This document shows positions 43,998 through 52,986 of a stretch of DNA of 64,000 nucleotides, in pieces. Positions within the stretch are counted from its first letter, which is position 1; the number at the start of each line of letters is the position of its first letter. The notes below the pieces were generated by a model, which saw only the letters and a program-made list of their open reading frames with translations, searched no databases and was not told the origin of the DNA. The stretch comes from an uncultured Lachnospiraceae bacterium (lineage in GTDB: Bacteria > Bacillota > Clostridia > Lachnospirales > Lachnospiraceae): the NCBI GenBank assembly GCA_910578115.1, contig CAJTPO010000008.1, positions 36,255-100,254 of the forward strand. Direction: 5' to 3'. The translations under genes were made by a program, and so were the position numbers.

Positions 43998-45503
43998 ATG
44001 ATTCAGAAAAATATTAGAAAACTGGTACAGTATGGGCTGCAGACAGGCCTGATCACAGAAGAGGATAAGATTTATACGACCAACAGGCTTTTGGAGCTGT
44101 TTCAGCTGGATGAGCTGGAAGAGTGCAGCGATGAAGTCAGTATGAGCGTGGAGGAACTGGAAGAGGTACTGGCACAGATGATGGACTACGCATATGAGCA
44201 GGGCATCATGACGGAGAACAGTATCGTATATCGGGATCTGTTCGACACGAAGATCATGAGTATGCTGGTGCCAAGGCCCAGTGAGGTGATTGCCGGATTC
44301 GAGGCAAGATATGCGAAAAGCCCGGTGGAGGCGACGGAGTATTTCTACAAGCTGAGCCAGGATACCGATTATATCAGAAGATACCGGATCATGAAGGATC
44401 AGAAATGGATTGCACCCACAAAGTATGGCGATCTGGATATCACCATCAATCTGTCCAAACCGGAGAAGGATCCCAAGGCTATCGCGGCGGCCAGGACCGC
44501 GAAGCAGAGCGGCTATCCGAAATGCCTGCTCTGCATGGAAAATGAAGGTTATGCGGGCCGCGTGAACCATCCGGCAAGGCAGAATCACAGAGTGATTCCG
44601 GTGATGATCAACGGCAGCCGCTGGGGATTCCAGTATTCCCCGTATGTATATTATAATGAGCACTGTATCGTGTTCAACTCTCAGCATATTCCGATGAAAA
44701 TCGAGCATGATACGTTCTGCAAGCTGTTTGATTTCGTGAAGCAGTTCCCGCATTATTTCGTGGGTTCCAACGCGGATCTGCCGATCGTGGGCGGTTCCAT
44801 CTTGAGTCACGATCATTTCCAGGGCGGTCATTATGAGTTTGCCATGGCGAGGGCGCAGGTAGAGAGGACCTTTACGATCAGGGGCTTTGAGGATGTGGAA
44901 ACCGGAATCGTGAACTGGCCTATGTCCGTGATTCGTATCTCGGCTGAGGACTCCGACAGGCTGGTGGAGCTGGCGGACGTGATCCTGAATGCGTGGAGAG
45001 GCTACAGCGACGAGGCGGCATTTATCTTTGCCGAGACTGACGGGGAACCTCACAATACGATTACGCCCATTGCCAGGAAAAGAGGCAATAAGTTCGAGTT
45101 GGATCTGGTGCTGCGCAACAACATTACGACTGCGGAGCATCCGCTGGGCGTCTATCATCCCCATGCGAATCTGCATCACATTAAGAAGGAAAATATCGGC
45201 CTGATCGAAGTGATGGGTCTGGCGGTACTGCCTGCAAGATTGAAGGATGAGATGGAGAAGCTGGCTGAAGCAATCCTTACCGGTGCAGATCTGCGAAAGG
45301 ATGAATTGTTGGAGAAACACGTCGACTGGGTGGAGGAATTCCTGCCGGGATATTCACAGGTCAACAGGGATACGGTGATGGATATTATTCATAAGGAGAT
45401 CGGCAACGTGTTCATGCAGGTGCTGGAGGATTCCGGCGTCTATAAGAGAAATGCGGAAGGCCAGGCGGCGTTCGACAGATTTGTCGAGTATTTGAATCGC
45501 TGA
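43998..45503 (+). CDS. galT: UDP-glucose-hexose-1-phosphate uridylyltransferase, class II
   Basis: A 501-residue GalT of the long Firmicute class, transferring UMP between UDP-glucose and galactose 1-phosphate. It contains FQYSPYVYYNEHCIVFN and the active-site region GGSILSHDHFQGGHYEFAMA (about 264-283). Start ATG 43998 has GAGGAGAG. It is co-transcribed with galK and closed by a strong terminator. galE is absent from the window. Confidence 0.96.
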   Translation: MIQKNIRKLVQYGLQTGLITEEDKIYTTNRLLELFQLDELEECSDEVSMSVEELEEVLAQMMDYAYEQGIMTENSIVYRDLFDTKIMSMLVPRPSEVIAGFEARYAKSPVEATEYFYKLSQDTDYIRRYRIMKDQKWIAPTKYGDLDITINLSKPEKDPKAIAAARTAKQSGYPKCLLCMENEGYAGRVNHPARQNHRVIPVMINGSRWGFQYSPYVYYNEHCIVFNSQHIPMKIEHDTFCKLFDFVKQFPHYFVGSNADLPIVGGSILSHDHFQGGHYEFAMARAQVERTFTIRGFEDVETGIVNWPMSVIRISAEDSDRLVELADVILNAWRGYSDEAAFIFAETDGEPHNTITPIARKRGNKFELDLVLRNNITTAEHPLGVYHPHANLHHIKKENIGLIEVMGLAVLPARLKDEMEKLAEAILTGADLRKDELLEKHVDWVEEFLPGYSQVNRDTVMDIIHKEIGNVFMQVLEDSGVYKRNAEGQAAFDRFVEYLNR

Positions 45504-45555
45504 CAGCTGCATATCAGCGATACTGTCAATGGAAAATATTGGAATAAGTAGAAAT

Positions 45556-45584
45556 GAGGCGGGATCTTTCGATCTCGCCTTTTA
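45556..45584 (+). terminator. Intrinsic terminator of galKT
   Basis: GAGGCGGGATC pairs with GATCTCGCCT around TTTC (45556-45580), followed by TTTT. Confidence 0.75.
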
Positions 45585-45729
45585 GACACGTGGTATAAAT
45601 ACCGGCGTGTAGATCAGTCTTGGCAGAAAAGAAGGTGGTTCTTTCTGGTTTATGGGGATTGATCTGCCAATCTGATAGAAATGCAGTTTTATATACAGTA
45701 TAAGTATTTTGCAAATATATAAAATAAGA

Positions 45730-46077
45730 TTAAAGCTGTATATCCATTCCCAGCATATTTTGTACAAAGGTGTCACAGGCCCTTTGCTGCCAGGGATTCA
45801 GCTGTTGGTACATAGACATATGATTTCGGTATTTTTTCAGGTGGAACTTGTCGTTTGCCAGCAATAAATCTGCATTAAGACGTTCTTCGGCAAGATACAG
45901 GACATAGTCTGTAGAGACATGAAAGAAGCGTGAAAGGTCACATACGAGGGAGGCATCCGGAATGGATATCTCACATTCGATCTTACTCAGAGTTGACTGG
46001 TTCAGGTTTAAATCCTTAGCCAAAGCCTGTTGTGATAATTTTTTTTCTAATCGTAAGTTTTTTATCCGTGTTTTCAT
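45730..46077 (-). CDS. XRE family transcriptional regulator
   Basis: A 115-residue protein with an N-terminal HTH_3 domain (IKNLRLEKKLSQQALAKDLN, NQSTLSKIECEISIPDASLV) and a helical tail of about 45 residues containing LNPWQQRACDTFVQNMLG. It is Cro/C1-like with a short dimerisation tail. The start at 46077 follows AGAAGGGTAAAG on the reverse strand. It stands alone and its target is unknown. Confidence 0.85.
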   Translation of the reverse strand: MKTRIKNLRLEKKLSQQALAKDLNLNQSTLSKIECEISIPDASLVCDLSRFFHVSTDYVLYLAEERLNADLLLANDKFHLKKYRNHMSMYQQLNPWQQRACDTFVQNMLGMDIQL

Positions 46078-46229
46078 TCTCTTTACCCTTCTATTATTGT
46101 AGGTTAATTTGCCGTAAGAAATATTCCAATATGCAATAAGAGTATTATGTAGGGAATATTTTCAAGGTAGAAATCACGAAAGGTAGTAGAATTATGAATA
46201 GGAGCACAATATATTGTATAATTTATGCC

Positions 46230-46378
46230 GCTTCGGAATGGAGGGAAGGTTGAAAAATCACACTGATGTGCTGATTTTTCAACTGCGAGTTTGTGCCGGA
46301 GACACAAACTCGAGATCGCAGAGCCAAATTTGAAATTTGGCTCGCGGCCTTCGCAAAAGAACTGCTTCGGCATGGAGG
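46230..46378 (+). repeat. 149-bp triple-hairpin element, copy 1
   Basis: Bounded by direct repeats GCTTCGG(A/C)ATGGAGG (46230-46244 and 46364-46378; period 134). Between them are three hairpins: TTGAAAAATCA/TGATTTTTCAA, GAGTTTGTG/CACAAACTC and GAGCCAAATTT/AAATTTGGCTC. The right end supplies GGAGG, four bases before the exonuclease ATG. The second copy, at 60840-60988, has exactly the same length. Confidence 0.85.
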
Positions 46379-46382
46379 AAAA

Positions 46383-47099
46383 ATGACGGAATCATATGTG
46401 TGCATTGATCTGGAGACTACAGGGCTGAATCCCAGGTTGGATAAAATAATTGAGATTGGAGTCGTGGTGGTAGAAGGGAACAGGATCGTGGAAAAGTGGG
46501 AGACTTTCATCAACCCGAACAGAAGACTTGAGGAACATACCGTTGCGCTTACCGGAATCAGGGATGAACAGTTGTCCGGGGCTCCGGCAATAGAAGAAGT
46601 ACTTCCAAAGCTGCTGGCAATGACAGAGGATCAAGTGCTGCTGGGACACAGGGTGCTGTTTGATTATTCTTTTATCAAGAAGGCAGCTGTTGATCGGAAA
46701 TTGTCTTTTGAGAGAAGCGGGATTGATACGCTGAAGATTGCACGAAAGTATCTGGTGGATTTGGAGAGCCGCAGTCTGGGCAGTCTCTGTAATCATTACG
46801 GGATAGCCCATAATGCCCACAGGGCGTTGGGCGATGCGGAAGCTACCGTAAATCTGTATCAAAGATTGACGGAAGAGTTTCACGAGAAGGAGGAGAAGGA
46901 AGGCAGGCACAGTCTTTTCCTGCCTAAAGTTTTGACCTTTCATGTAAAAAGGGATACGCCGGCCACCGTATCCCAGAAAGAACAGTTATATAAATTGAAA
47001 GACAGGCATAAACTGATAACAGACTATGATATTGAGAAGCTGTCCCGCAGTGAGGCTAGTCGCCGGATTGATCTGCTTCTTGCAGAATACGGACGATAG
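46383..47099 (+). CDS. DnaQ-like 3'-5' exonuclease (DEDDh)
   Basis: A 238-residue exonuclease related to the PolC/DnaQ proofreading domain. Motif I is CIDLETTGLNPRLDKIIEIG, motif II GHRVLFDYSFIKKA and motif III AHRALGDAEATVNLY with the DEDDh His. About 60 extra C-terminal residues (KEQLYKLKDRHKLITDYDIE) resemble a small helical domain seen in some clostridial homologs. Its RBS GGAGG is the last part of the triple-hairpin repeat. The 3' end overlaps the convergent gene by 44 bases. Confidence 0.88.
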   Translation: MTESYVCIDLETTGLNPRLDKIIEIGVVVVEGNRIVEKWETFINPNRRLEEHTVALTGIRDEQLSGAPAIEEVLPKLLAMTEDQVLLGHRVLFDYSFIKKAAVDRKLSFERSGIDTLKIARKYLVDLESRSLGSLCNHYGIAHNAHRALGDAEATVNLYQRLTEEFHEKEEKEGRHSLFLPKVLTFHVKRDTPATVSQKEQLYKLKDRHKLITDYDIEKLSRSEASRRIDLLLAEYGR

Positions 47100-47673
47100 A
47101 TTTCTGCATGGCGGAATTCAGGACTTCCGCGATCGGATAAAGATGACCGATCTTTTCAGGCGTATGCTGTTCCCTGTAGATCCGGCATAACAGGCGATAG
47201 GTACTGCTGATGTCAGTTCCCGTGGATACGGCGAATTCCAACATGTGACAAGCCTCATCAACATGTCCGGCATCATAAAGAGCCTGCGCCCATTGCTGCA
47301 GGGTGCGCACCAGAAGCGTATAATTCTGGTCATATTGTGTCAGGAGATCGATATTGGGAGCACCATAACGAAGCTTCAGTTCCGTGTTGCTGATGCCGGT
47401 AAAATTGACCACAGGCAGGTCTTTTAAAGTCATGATGATCTGTCTGTAATCTTCAATTTTCGGCACATCAGGCAACAGCGACATGGGAAATTCCTCCACG
47501 GGAATATGGATGTAATCCAGGTCGTCCAGGGATTTACGGCGGGTGCTGTTGGCTTCCCGTTCTCTCGCCCAGAAATCCTGATCGATGGCTTCCTGCGTCT
47601 TTTTATTCTTACGTATATTGACTGCGATGGCGACGGAGAGTGTGGCAACACTTGCAAAAAACACTAAATTCAT
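47056..47673 (-). CDS. Membrane-anchored TPR-like protein, unknown function
   Basis: A 205-residue protein with an N-terminal membrane anchor (NLVFFASVATLSVAIAVNI), a charged linker and a helical C-terminal half with tetratricopeptide-like repeats (QQWAQALYDAGHVDEACHML, TYRLLCRIYREQHTPEKIG). The family is unknown to me; similar small anchored TPR proteins occur in Lachnospiraceae. Start 47673 has AAAGGA. The gene converges on and overlaps the exonuclease gene. Confidence 0.75.
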   Translation of the reverse strand: MNLVFFASVATLSVAIAVNIRKNKKTQEAIDQDFWAREREANSTRRKSLDDLDYIHIPVEEFPMSLLPDVPKIEDYRQIIMTLKDLPVVNFTGISNTELKLRYGAPNIDLLTQYDQNYTLLVRTLQQWAQALYDAGHVDEACHMLEFAVSTGTDISSTYRLLCRIYREQHTPEKIGHLYPIAEVLNSAMQKSIVRILQEADQSGD

Positions 47674-47717
47674 ATATAATATCCTTTCAGTAAACTTATA
47701 ATATGCGGAGGCATTTT

Positions 47718-47813
47718 ATGTTTAACAGAAAAACAAAGAAGATCATTTCTTCCATAATTATAGTCATTCTTGTGTTATCAATGGTCGTTCCGCTTTTTGC
47801 CACGACACTGTGA
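47718..47813 (+). CDS. 31-residue single-pass membrane peptide
   Basis: ATG 47718 stands behind GCGGAGGCATTTT and encodes a 31-residue peptide: a basic start (MFNRKTKKIISS) followed by one hydrophobic segment (IIIVILVLSMVVPLFA) and a short tail, then TGA. It could be a small membrane protein or an uncleaved signal-like peptide. The RBS, composition and position between divergent units support reality. Function unknown. Confidence 0.6.
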   Translation: MFNRKTKKIISSIIIVILVLSMVVPLFATTL

Positions 47814-47995
47814 GCCGGTGAATTTGCATCTGTCTGAAGCGGCCGGGTTATGGCAGGCGGAGAAGTGTAATGGAAGCGTGGCGTGTTCACGAACGGCGCA
47901 GCAGGTGCGCGGTTCTGATTGCCAATTGCTTTTATAATAACATATATTTGATTTGAGGGCAATTTCAGGTTTTGGAGAAAGAAAGGCAGGTATTT

Positions 47996-49522
47996 ATGAA
48001 AAAATGGTCTGTCGCATTTGCGTTGATGACGGCGGCATTAGTTACTGCTGTCATGCCGGTACATGCTAAGGGGAATAAAATTGAATCAGGTATTTACGTG
48101 AACGAGATGAATCTGTCCGGCATGACGGTGGAAGAGGCCAGACGGGAGATAGAAGCCTATGTGGAATCTTTTGGAAATGCACAGATTACGCTGCATGCCG
48201 TTGATGAAGGGACGATTGTTACGACGGCAGGAGAACTGGGACTGAAATGGGGAAATGAAGAGATCCTGGAGGAGGCGGCAGGCTTCGGACGGGATGGCGA
48301 TATTTTGCAGTGCTATAAGGAATTGAAAGATTTAGAATATAAGAACCAGGTATACGAAATCAGATTCGATTTTGATAAAAACAAGCTTCGGACGTTGATC
48401 GAGGAGAATGCTGCACAGTATAACCAGGAGGCGGTAAATGCGTCCCTTGTCAAGACAGAGGCCGGATTCCAGGTTATGGAAGGACAGGCGGGGATCGTGA
48501 TTGATGCGGCGGCATCTGTGGATGCCGTGTATGACTATCTGGTCAACGACTGGAACGGGGACGGATGTGATATCGATCTGGTAGTCGCGGTGGATGAACC
48601 GGCAGGTACAGCCGAAGAACTGTCGAAGGTAAAAGATGTGCTGGGCACCTTCACCACCAGTTATTCGTCTTCCGGTGGAGCCAGGAGTGCGAATGTGACA
48701 AATGGCTGTACCCTGATCAACGGGACCACTTTATATCCGGGAGAAGAATTTTCGTGCTATGAGGCGGTGGCTCCCTTTTCGGAGGCGAACGGGTACTATA
48801 TGGCGGCATCGTATCTGAGCGGCCAGGTGGTAGACAGTCTGGGCGGCGGCATCTGTCAGGTGTCCACTACCTTATATAATGCGGTTCTGTTGTCTGAGCT
48901 GGAGGTGACGGAGCGGTACAATCATTCGATGATCGTTACCTACGTGGATCCTTCTGCCGATGCGGCGATCGCAGAGTCTTCAGGTAAGGATTTTAAATTT
49001 AAGAATAATACGGATCATCCTGTTTATATAGAGGGAATTACGACGCCGGAGAAGCAGATCACTTTTACGATCTATGGCGTGGAGACGAGAGACAGTGGCC
49101 GGGAAGTGGTGTATGAGAGCGTTGTTCTGGAAAGGACTCCCCCGGATACGGAGGTGATCTACACGGATGCATCCCGTCCGGTAGGATACTGCTCCGTACA
49201 GTCGGCGCATATCGGCTATAAGGCGCAGCTGTGGAAAGTAGTGCGTGAGAACGGTGTGGAAGTGAGCAGGGAACAGATCAACAGCAGTTCTTATATGAAG
49301 GCGCCGAGAAGTGCGACGGTGGGGATCGCCACCGAGGATGAAGGGGCGTATAATGCCATTATGGCAGCGGTGGCCACTAACAGCATTGATCAGGTAAAGG
49401 CAGTGGCGGGAGCCTATAAGGCGGCGGCCGATGCCGCGGCGGCGGAAGCTGCTGCAGCGCAGGCAGCGGCAGAAGGACAGGGACAGCCACCTCAGCCGCA
49501 GGAGGGGGCCCCTGCACAGTAG
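47996..49522 (+). CDS. Secreted VanW family protein
   Basis: A 508-residue exported protein. ATG 47996 (MKKWSVAFALMTAALVTAVM) follows AAAGGCAGG and gives a signal peptide cleaved after VHA. Residues about 35-205 contain putative peptidoglycan-binding/BON-like repeats (GIYVNEMNLSGMTVEEARRE). The VanW domain lies at about 215-390 (TTLYPGEEFSCYEAVAPFS, GGGICQVSTTLYNAVLLS, YNHSMIVTYVDPSADAAI). A G5-like region and an Ala/Gln/Pro-rich tail follow. VanW proteins are linked to cell-wall processes; the reaction is unknown. Confidence 0.9.
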   Translation: MKKWSVAFALMTAALVTAVMPVHAKGNKIESGIYVNEMNLSGMTVEEARREIEAYVESFGNAQITLHAVDEGTIVTTAGELGLKWGNEEILEEAAGFGRDGDILQCYKELKDLEYKNQVYEIRFDFDKNKLRTLIEENAAQYNQEAVNASLVKTEAGFQVMEGQAGIVIDAAASVDAVYDYLVNDWNGDGCDIDLVVAVDEPAGTAEELSKVKDVLGTFTTSYSSSGGARSANVTNGCTLINGTTLYPGEEFSCYEAVAPFSEANGYYMAASYLSGQVVDSLGGGICQVSTTLYNAVLLSELEVTERYNHSMIVTYVDPSADAAIAESSGKDFKFKNNTDHPVYIEGITTPEKQITFTIYGVETRDSGREVVYESVVLERTPPDTEVIYTDASRPVGYCSVQSAHIGYKAQLWKVVRENGVEVSREQINSSSYMKAPRSATVGIATEDEGAYNAIMAAVATNSIDQVKAVAGAYKAAADAAAAEAAAAQAAAEGQGQPPQPQEGAPAQ

Positions 49523-49674
49523 ACGGCGGCCGGTCGGAGAGAGTTGTTCAGAGGATTGTCCCCGAAATGAGATCAGATACGGAAATAAATCTACTTCGGC
49601 AGAAAAGATTTGCAGTCAGATAATGCAGGTTATGATGAATCGGAGGCAGGCAGGAAACGGCCGGGCGTAAAGAG

Positions 49675-50697
49675 ATGAGATGTGGAAAAGTTTCGGAGAA
49701 CGTATTGAAACGTTCTGTCCTGAAGTATATAAAGACGCATAGGGAAGAAGTGGTAAGTGGCGCAGCTCTGGGGGAAGACTGCGCCGTTTTATCGTTTGGC
49801 GAAGGATATGAGACTGTGCTTTCCACGACGCCGGTCACGGCTGCGGCGGAGCGGATCAGTACCTTTGCCATTCCTATGGCGCTCAACAATGTGGCCGCGG
49901 CAGGGGCGGAGCCGGTGGGAGTGATGCTGGCGGTTCTTTTGCCGGAGGAGACGGAAGAGAGCGGGCTGCAGCTGATGATGGAGCAGGCGGAAGAGGTGTG
50001 CCGTGGGTGCGGCACGCAGATTCTGGGCGGACATACGGAAGTAACGCCTGCCGTTGACAGGCCGTTGATGACCGTGACCGGCGTGGGAAAACGGGAGACT
50101 GCACGAGCCGGTTCCCTGCGGGGAATCAGGGAAGAACAGGATATTGTGGTCAGTAAATGGATCGGGCTGGAAGGTACGGCGCGGCTGGCGTCGCGGTACA
50201 GGCAGCAGCTGTGCACCAGATATCCGGTCCGCATGATCGACGAGGCGGCAGGTTACGACAGATATCTGTCCGTGATACCGGAGGCCGCCACCGCCGTGAA
50301 GTCCGGCGTTTGCGGAATGCATGATGTTTCCAGAGGAGGGATCTTCGGAGCCTTGTGGGAACTGGCACAGCGGGCAGGCGTTGGACTGGAGATCGACCTG
50401 AAGAAAATACCCTTGAAGCAGGAGACGGTGGAGATCTGTGAATTTCTGGAGCTGAATCCATATGAGTTGTTGTCGGGCGGCTGTCTGCTGATGGTGACGG
50501 ATAACGGGCAGGCGCTCACGGATGCGCTGACACGGGAAGGAATTCCGGCGGCAGTCATCGGCAGGACGACGGCCGGAAAAGACCGGGTGATCTATAACGA
50601 AGACGAGAAACGGTATCTGGATAAGCCAAAGGCAGACCAGATCTATGCGCTGGCCCTAAGGGATAGAGATAGACAGGAAGTTTCATCTATTTTATGA
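49675..50697 (+). CDS. AIR synthase-related (HypE/ThiL-like) protein
   Basis: A 340-residue member of the PurM/HypE superfamily. ALGEDCAVLSFG (about residues 31-42), MALNNVAAAGAEPVGVMLAV (about 69-88) and ILGGHTEVTPAVDRPLMTVT (about 115-134) match the ATP-binding core, with SRGGIFGALWELAQRAGVGL in the second domain. No other hydrogenase-maturation genes are nearby, and the C-terminal PRIC tail of HypE is absent, so a role other than hydrogenase assembly is likely. First of a four-gene run in one direction. Confidence 0.82.
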   Translation: MRCGKVSENVLKRSVLKYIKTHREEVVSGAALGEDCAVLSFGEGYETVLSTTPVTAAAERISTFAIPMALNNVAAAGAEPVGVMLAVLLPEETEESGLQLMMEQAEEVCRGCGTQILGGHTEVTPAVDRPLMTVTGVGKRETARAGSLRGIREEQDIVVSKWIGLEGTARLASRYRQQLCTRYPVRMIDEAAGYDRYLSVIPEAATAVKSGVCGMHDVSRGGIFGALWELAQRAGVGLEIDLKKIPLKQETVEICEFLELNPYELLSGGCLLMVTDNGQALTDALTREGIPAAVIGRTTAGKDRVIYNEDEKRYLDKPKADQIYALALRDRDRQEVSSIL

Positions 50698-50715
50698 TAT
50701 TGGATGGAAACAGGA

Positions 50716-50796
50716 AGAATAGTAAAGACAGCAAGAATAGTAAGAACAGTAAGAATAGCAAAGACAGCAAGAATAGTAAGAATAGTAAGAACAGGA
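50716..50796 (+). repeat. Nine 9-bp tandem repeats before the Lrp-like gene
   Basis: Units of the form AGAA(T/C)AGTA or AAGACAGCA run nine times without interruption from 50716 to 50796. They fill the gap between the AIR-synthase-like gene and the Lrp-like RBS. The array is open in more than one frame but has no independent sign of translation. Confidence 0.85.
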
Positions 50797-50814
50797 TGGA
50801 GGAAAAGAAAGAGT

Positions 50815-51297
50815 ATGAGAGAAGAATTATTGGCGATCGTGGAAAGGAACAGCCGTATTGACTTAAAAGAACTGGCTGTCATTCTGGGTGTGGAAGAGAT
50901 CGATGTGGTAAATGAACTGGCGGCTTTGGAAGCTGAGGGGATCATCTGCGGCTATCATACGATGATCGACTGGGAAAAGACTTCCATAGAGAAGGTGTCG
51001 GCGCTGATTGAGGTGCGCGTGACGCCGCAGCGAGGGCAGGGTTTTGACAAGATCGCGGAGCGGATCTACAAGTATCCGGAAGTGAATTCCGTGTATCTGA
51101 TTTCGGGCGGCTATGACCTGCTGGTGACTCTGGAGGGGAAATCCCTGAAACAGATCTCCGGTTTTGTGTCGGATAAGCTGTCCACGCTCGAATCAGTGCT
51201 CAGTACGGCAACGCATTTTATTCTGAAAAAGTATAAGGATCACGGTACGGTCCTGACGAAAAAATACGAGGATACGAGAGAGAAGGTGACACCGTGA
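50815..51297 (+). CDS. Lrp/AsnC family transcriptional regulator
   Basis: A 160-residue regulator: N-terminal winged HTH (REELLAIVERNSRIDLKELA, VILGVEEIDVVNELAALEAE) and C-terminal RAM domain (VSALIEVRVTPQRGQGFDKI, VYLISGGYDLLVTLEG). ATG 50815 is chosen because the frame upstream is entirely tandem repeat; TGGAGGA (50797-50803) is the RBS. It overlaps the aminotransferase by four bases (GTGA), so they are coupled, and it probably senses an amino acid related to that enzyme. Confidence 0.88.
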   Translation: MREELLAIVERNSRIDLKELAVILGVEEIDVVNELAALEAEGIICGYHTMIDWEKTSIEKVSALIEVRVTPQRGQGFDKIAERIYKYPEVNSVYLISGGYDLLVTLEGKSLKQISGFVSDKLSTLESVLSTATHFILKKYKDHGTVLTKKYEDTREKVTP

Positions 51298-52463
51298 GAA
51301 ATCCGTTAGCTGATAAAGTAGTAGAGATCAAACCGTCCGGGATCCGCAAATTCTTCGATATCGTGACGGAGATGAAGGATGCCATTTCCCTGGGTGTCGG
51401 GGAACCGGACTTCGATACGCCGTGGCATATCCGGGACGAAGGTATTTATTCGCTGGAAAAGGGGCGGACTTTCTACACGTCAAATTCCGGCTTGAAGGAA
51501 CTGAAAGAAGAAATCTGTCATTATACGAAGAGAAAACAGGGTGTTACATACGATCCGAACCATGAAGTGCTGGTCACGGTGGGCGGTTCGGAGGCCATCG
51601 ACATCGGCCTGCGCGCGATGCTCAATCCGGGGGATGAAGTGCTGATCCCGCAACCCAGTTATGTTTCCTATGAGCCCTGTGCGGTGCTGGCTGGCGGTGT
51701 GCCGGTGATCATCGAGTTAAAAGGGGAGAACGAGTTCCGTCTGACGGCGCAGGAGCTGGAAGACGCCATCACCGACAAGACGAAAGTGCTGATCCTGCCT
51801 TTCCCGAATAACCCCACGGGGGCGATCATGGAGCGGAAGGATCTGGAGGCGATCGCGGAAGTGATCCGCAGGCATGATATCTTTGTCATGTCCGACGAGA
51901 TCTACGCAGAACTTACCTACAAAGAGAAGCATGTTTCGATCGTGGAAATTGAAGGTATGCAGGAGCGGACAATCCTGATCAACGGTTTTTCGAAGGCGTT
52001 TGCCATGACCGGATGGAGGCTGGGTTATGCCTGCGGACCGCGGGAGATCGTGGAGCAGATGACGAAGATCCATCAGTTTGCCATCATGTGTGCTCCCACA
52101 ACAAGCCAGTATGCGGCAGTGGAAGCGCTGCGCAACGGGGACGATGATGTGAAGGAGATGCGGATGGCCTATAACCAGAGAAGGCGCTATCTGCTGAATG
52201 CCTTTCAGGAGATGGGACTGGAATGCTTTGAACCCTTCGGGGCTTTCTACGTGTTCCCGTGCATTAAAGAGTTTGGCATGACCAGCGACGAATTTGCCAG
52301 CAGATTCCTGGCGGAAGAAAAGGTGGCTGTGGTACCGGGAACGGCTTTTGGCAACTGCGGGGAAGGGTATCTGAGAATTTCCTACGCTTATTCTCTGGAC
52401 AATCTGAAAGTTGCGATCGGGAAGCTGGCGGCTTTTGTGGAAAGGCTGCGGGCAGAGAAATAA
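51294..52463 (+). CDS. PLP-dependent class I/II aminotransferase
   Basis: A 389-residue fold-type I aminotransferase with GTG start at 51294 overlapping the preceding stop. FPNNPTGAIMERKDL (about 164-178), SDEIYAELTYKEKH (about 198) and the PLP-lysine motif INGFSKAFAMTGWRLGYACG (about 227-246) are typical of the aspartate/aromatic aminotransferase group (PatA/AspC-like). It is coupled to the Lrp-type regulator. Substrate is not assignable. Confidence 0.92.
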   Translation: MRNPLADKVVEIKPSGIRKFFDIVTEMKDAISLGVGEPDFDTPWHIRDEGIYSLEKGRTFYTSNSGLKELKEEICHYTKRKQGVTYDPNHEVLVTVGGSEAIDIGLRAMLNPGDEVLIPQPSYVSYEPCAVLAGGVPVIIELKGENEFRLTAQELEDAITDKTKVLILPFPNNPTGAIMERKDLEAIAEVIRRHDIFVMSDEIYAELTYKEKHVSIVEIEGMQERTILINGFSKAFAMTGWRLGYACGPREIVEQMTKIHQFAIMCAPTTSQYAAVEALRNGDDDVKEMRMAYNQRRRYLLNAFQEMGLECFEPFGAFYVFPCIKEFGMTSDEFASRFLAEEKVAVVPGTAFGNCGEGYLRISYAYSLDNLKVAIGKLAAFVERLRAEK

Positions 52464-52465
52464 TT

Positions 52466-52957
52466 ATGCATATCATATTACATCAGCCGGAGATTCCGGC
52501 AAATACGGGGAATATCGGCCGTACCTGTGTAGCAACAGGTACGAGCCTTCACCTCATTGAACCGCTGGGATTTCGGTTGGATGAGAAGTCGATCAGGCGG
52601 GCCGGCATGGATTACTGGGAACATCTGGATGTCACCCGCTATATGAATTACGAAGAATTTAAGCAGATGCATCCACAGGCCAGAATCTGGATGGCGACAA
52701 CGAAAGCCAGACAGGTCTATTCGGACGTCGCTTTTGCGCCGGATGACTATATCATGTTCGGCAAGGAGAGCGCCGGCATTCCGGAAGAAATTCTGGTGGA
52801 GAACGAGGAGATGTGCATCCGGATTCCCATGCTGGAGCAGATCAGGTCGTTGAACCTCTCCAATTCTGTGGCTATTGTGCTGTATGAGGCGCTGCGGCAG
52901 AACCGCTTTCGGGAGATGCAGACGCAGGGAGAGCTGCACCGGCTGCAGTGGAGCTAA
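52466..52957 (+). CDS. trmL: tRNA (cytidine(34)-2'-O)-methyltransferase
   Basis: A 163-residue SPOUT methyltransferase of the TrmL/YibK family: IILHQPEIPANTGNIGRTCV, LHLIEPLGFRLDEKSIRRAG, IMFGKESAGIPEEIL and IPMLEQIRSLNLSNSVAIVL, which form the knotted SAM site. It methylates the wobble ribose of certain leucine tRNAs. It starts two bases after the aminotransferase stop, in the same operon. Confidence 0.95.
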   Translation: MHIILHQPEIPANTGNIGRTCVATGTSLHLIEPLGFRLDEKSIRRAGMDYWEHLDVTRYMNYEEFKQMHPQARIWMATTKARQVYSDVAFAPDDYIMFGKESAGIPEEILVENEEMCIRIPMLEQIRSLNLSNSVAIVLYEALRQNRFREMQTQGELHRLQWS

Positions 52958-52986
52958 AATTCCTTCGGGGTCCCTGGTATAATAAA

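Noticed and set aside
43971..45320. 449-codon reverse frame opposite galT
   Set aside because: The forward frame is an unmistakable GalT; the reverse frame is His/Ile/Leu-rich with no recognisable domain.
50716..50796. CRISPR array
   Set aside because: Units are contiguous 9-mers without spacers; simple tandem repeat. No cas genes in the window.
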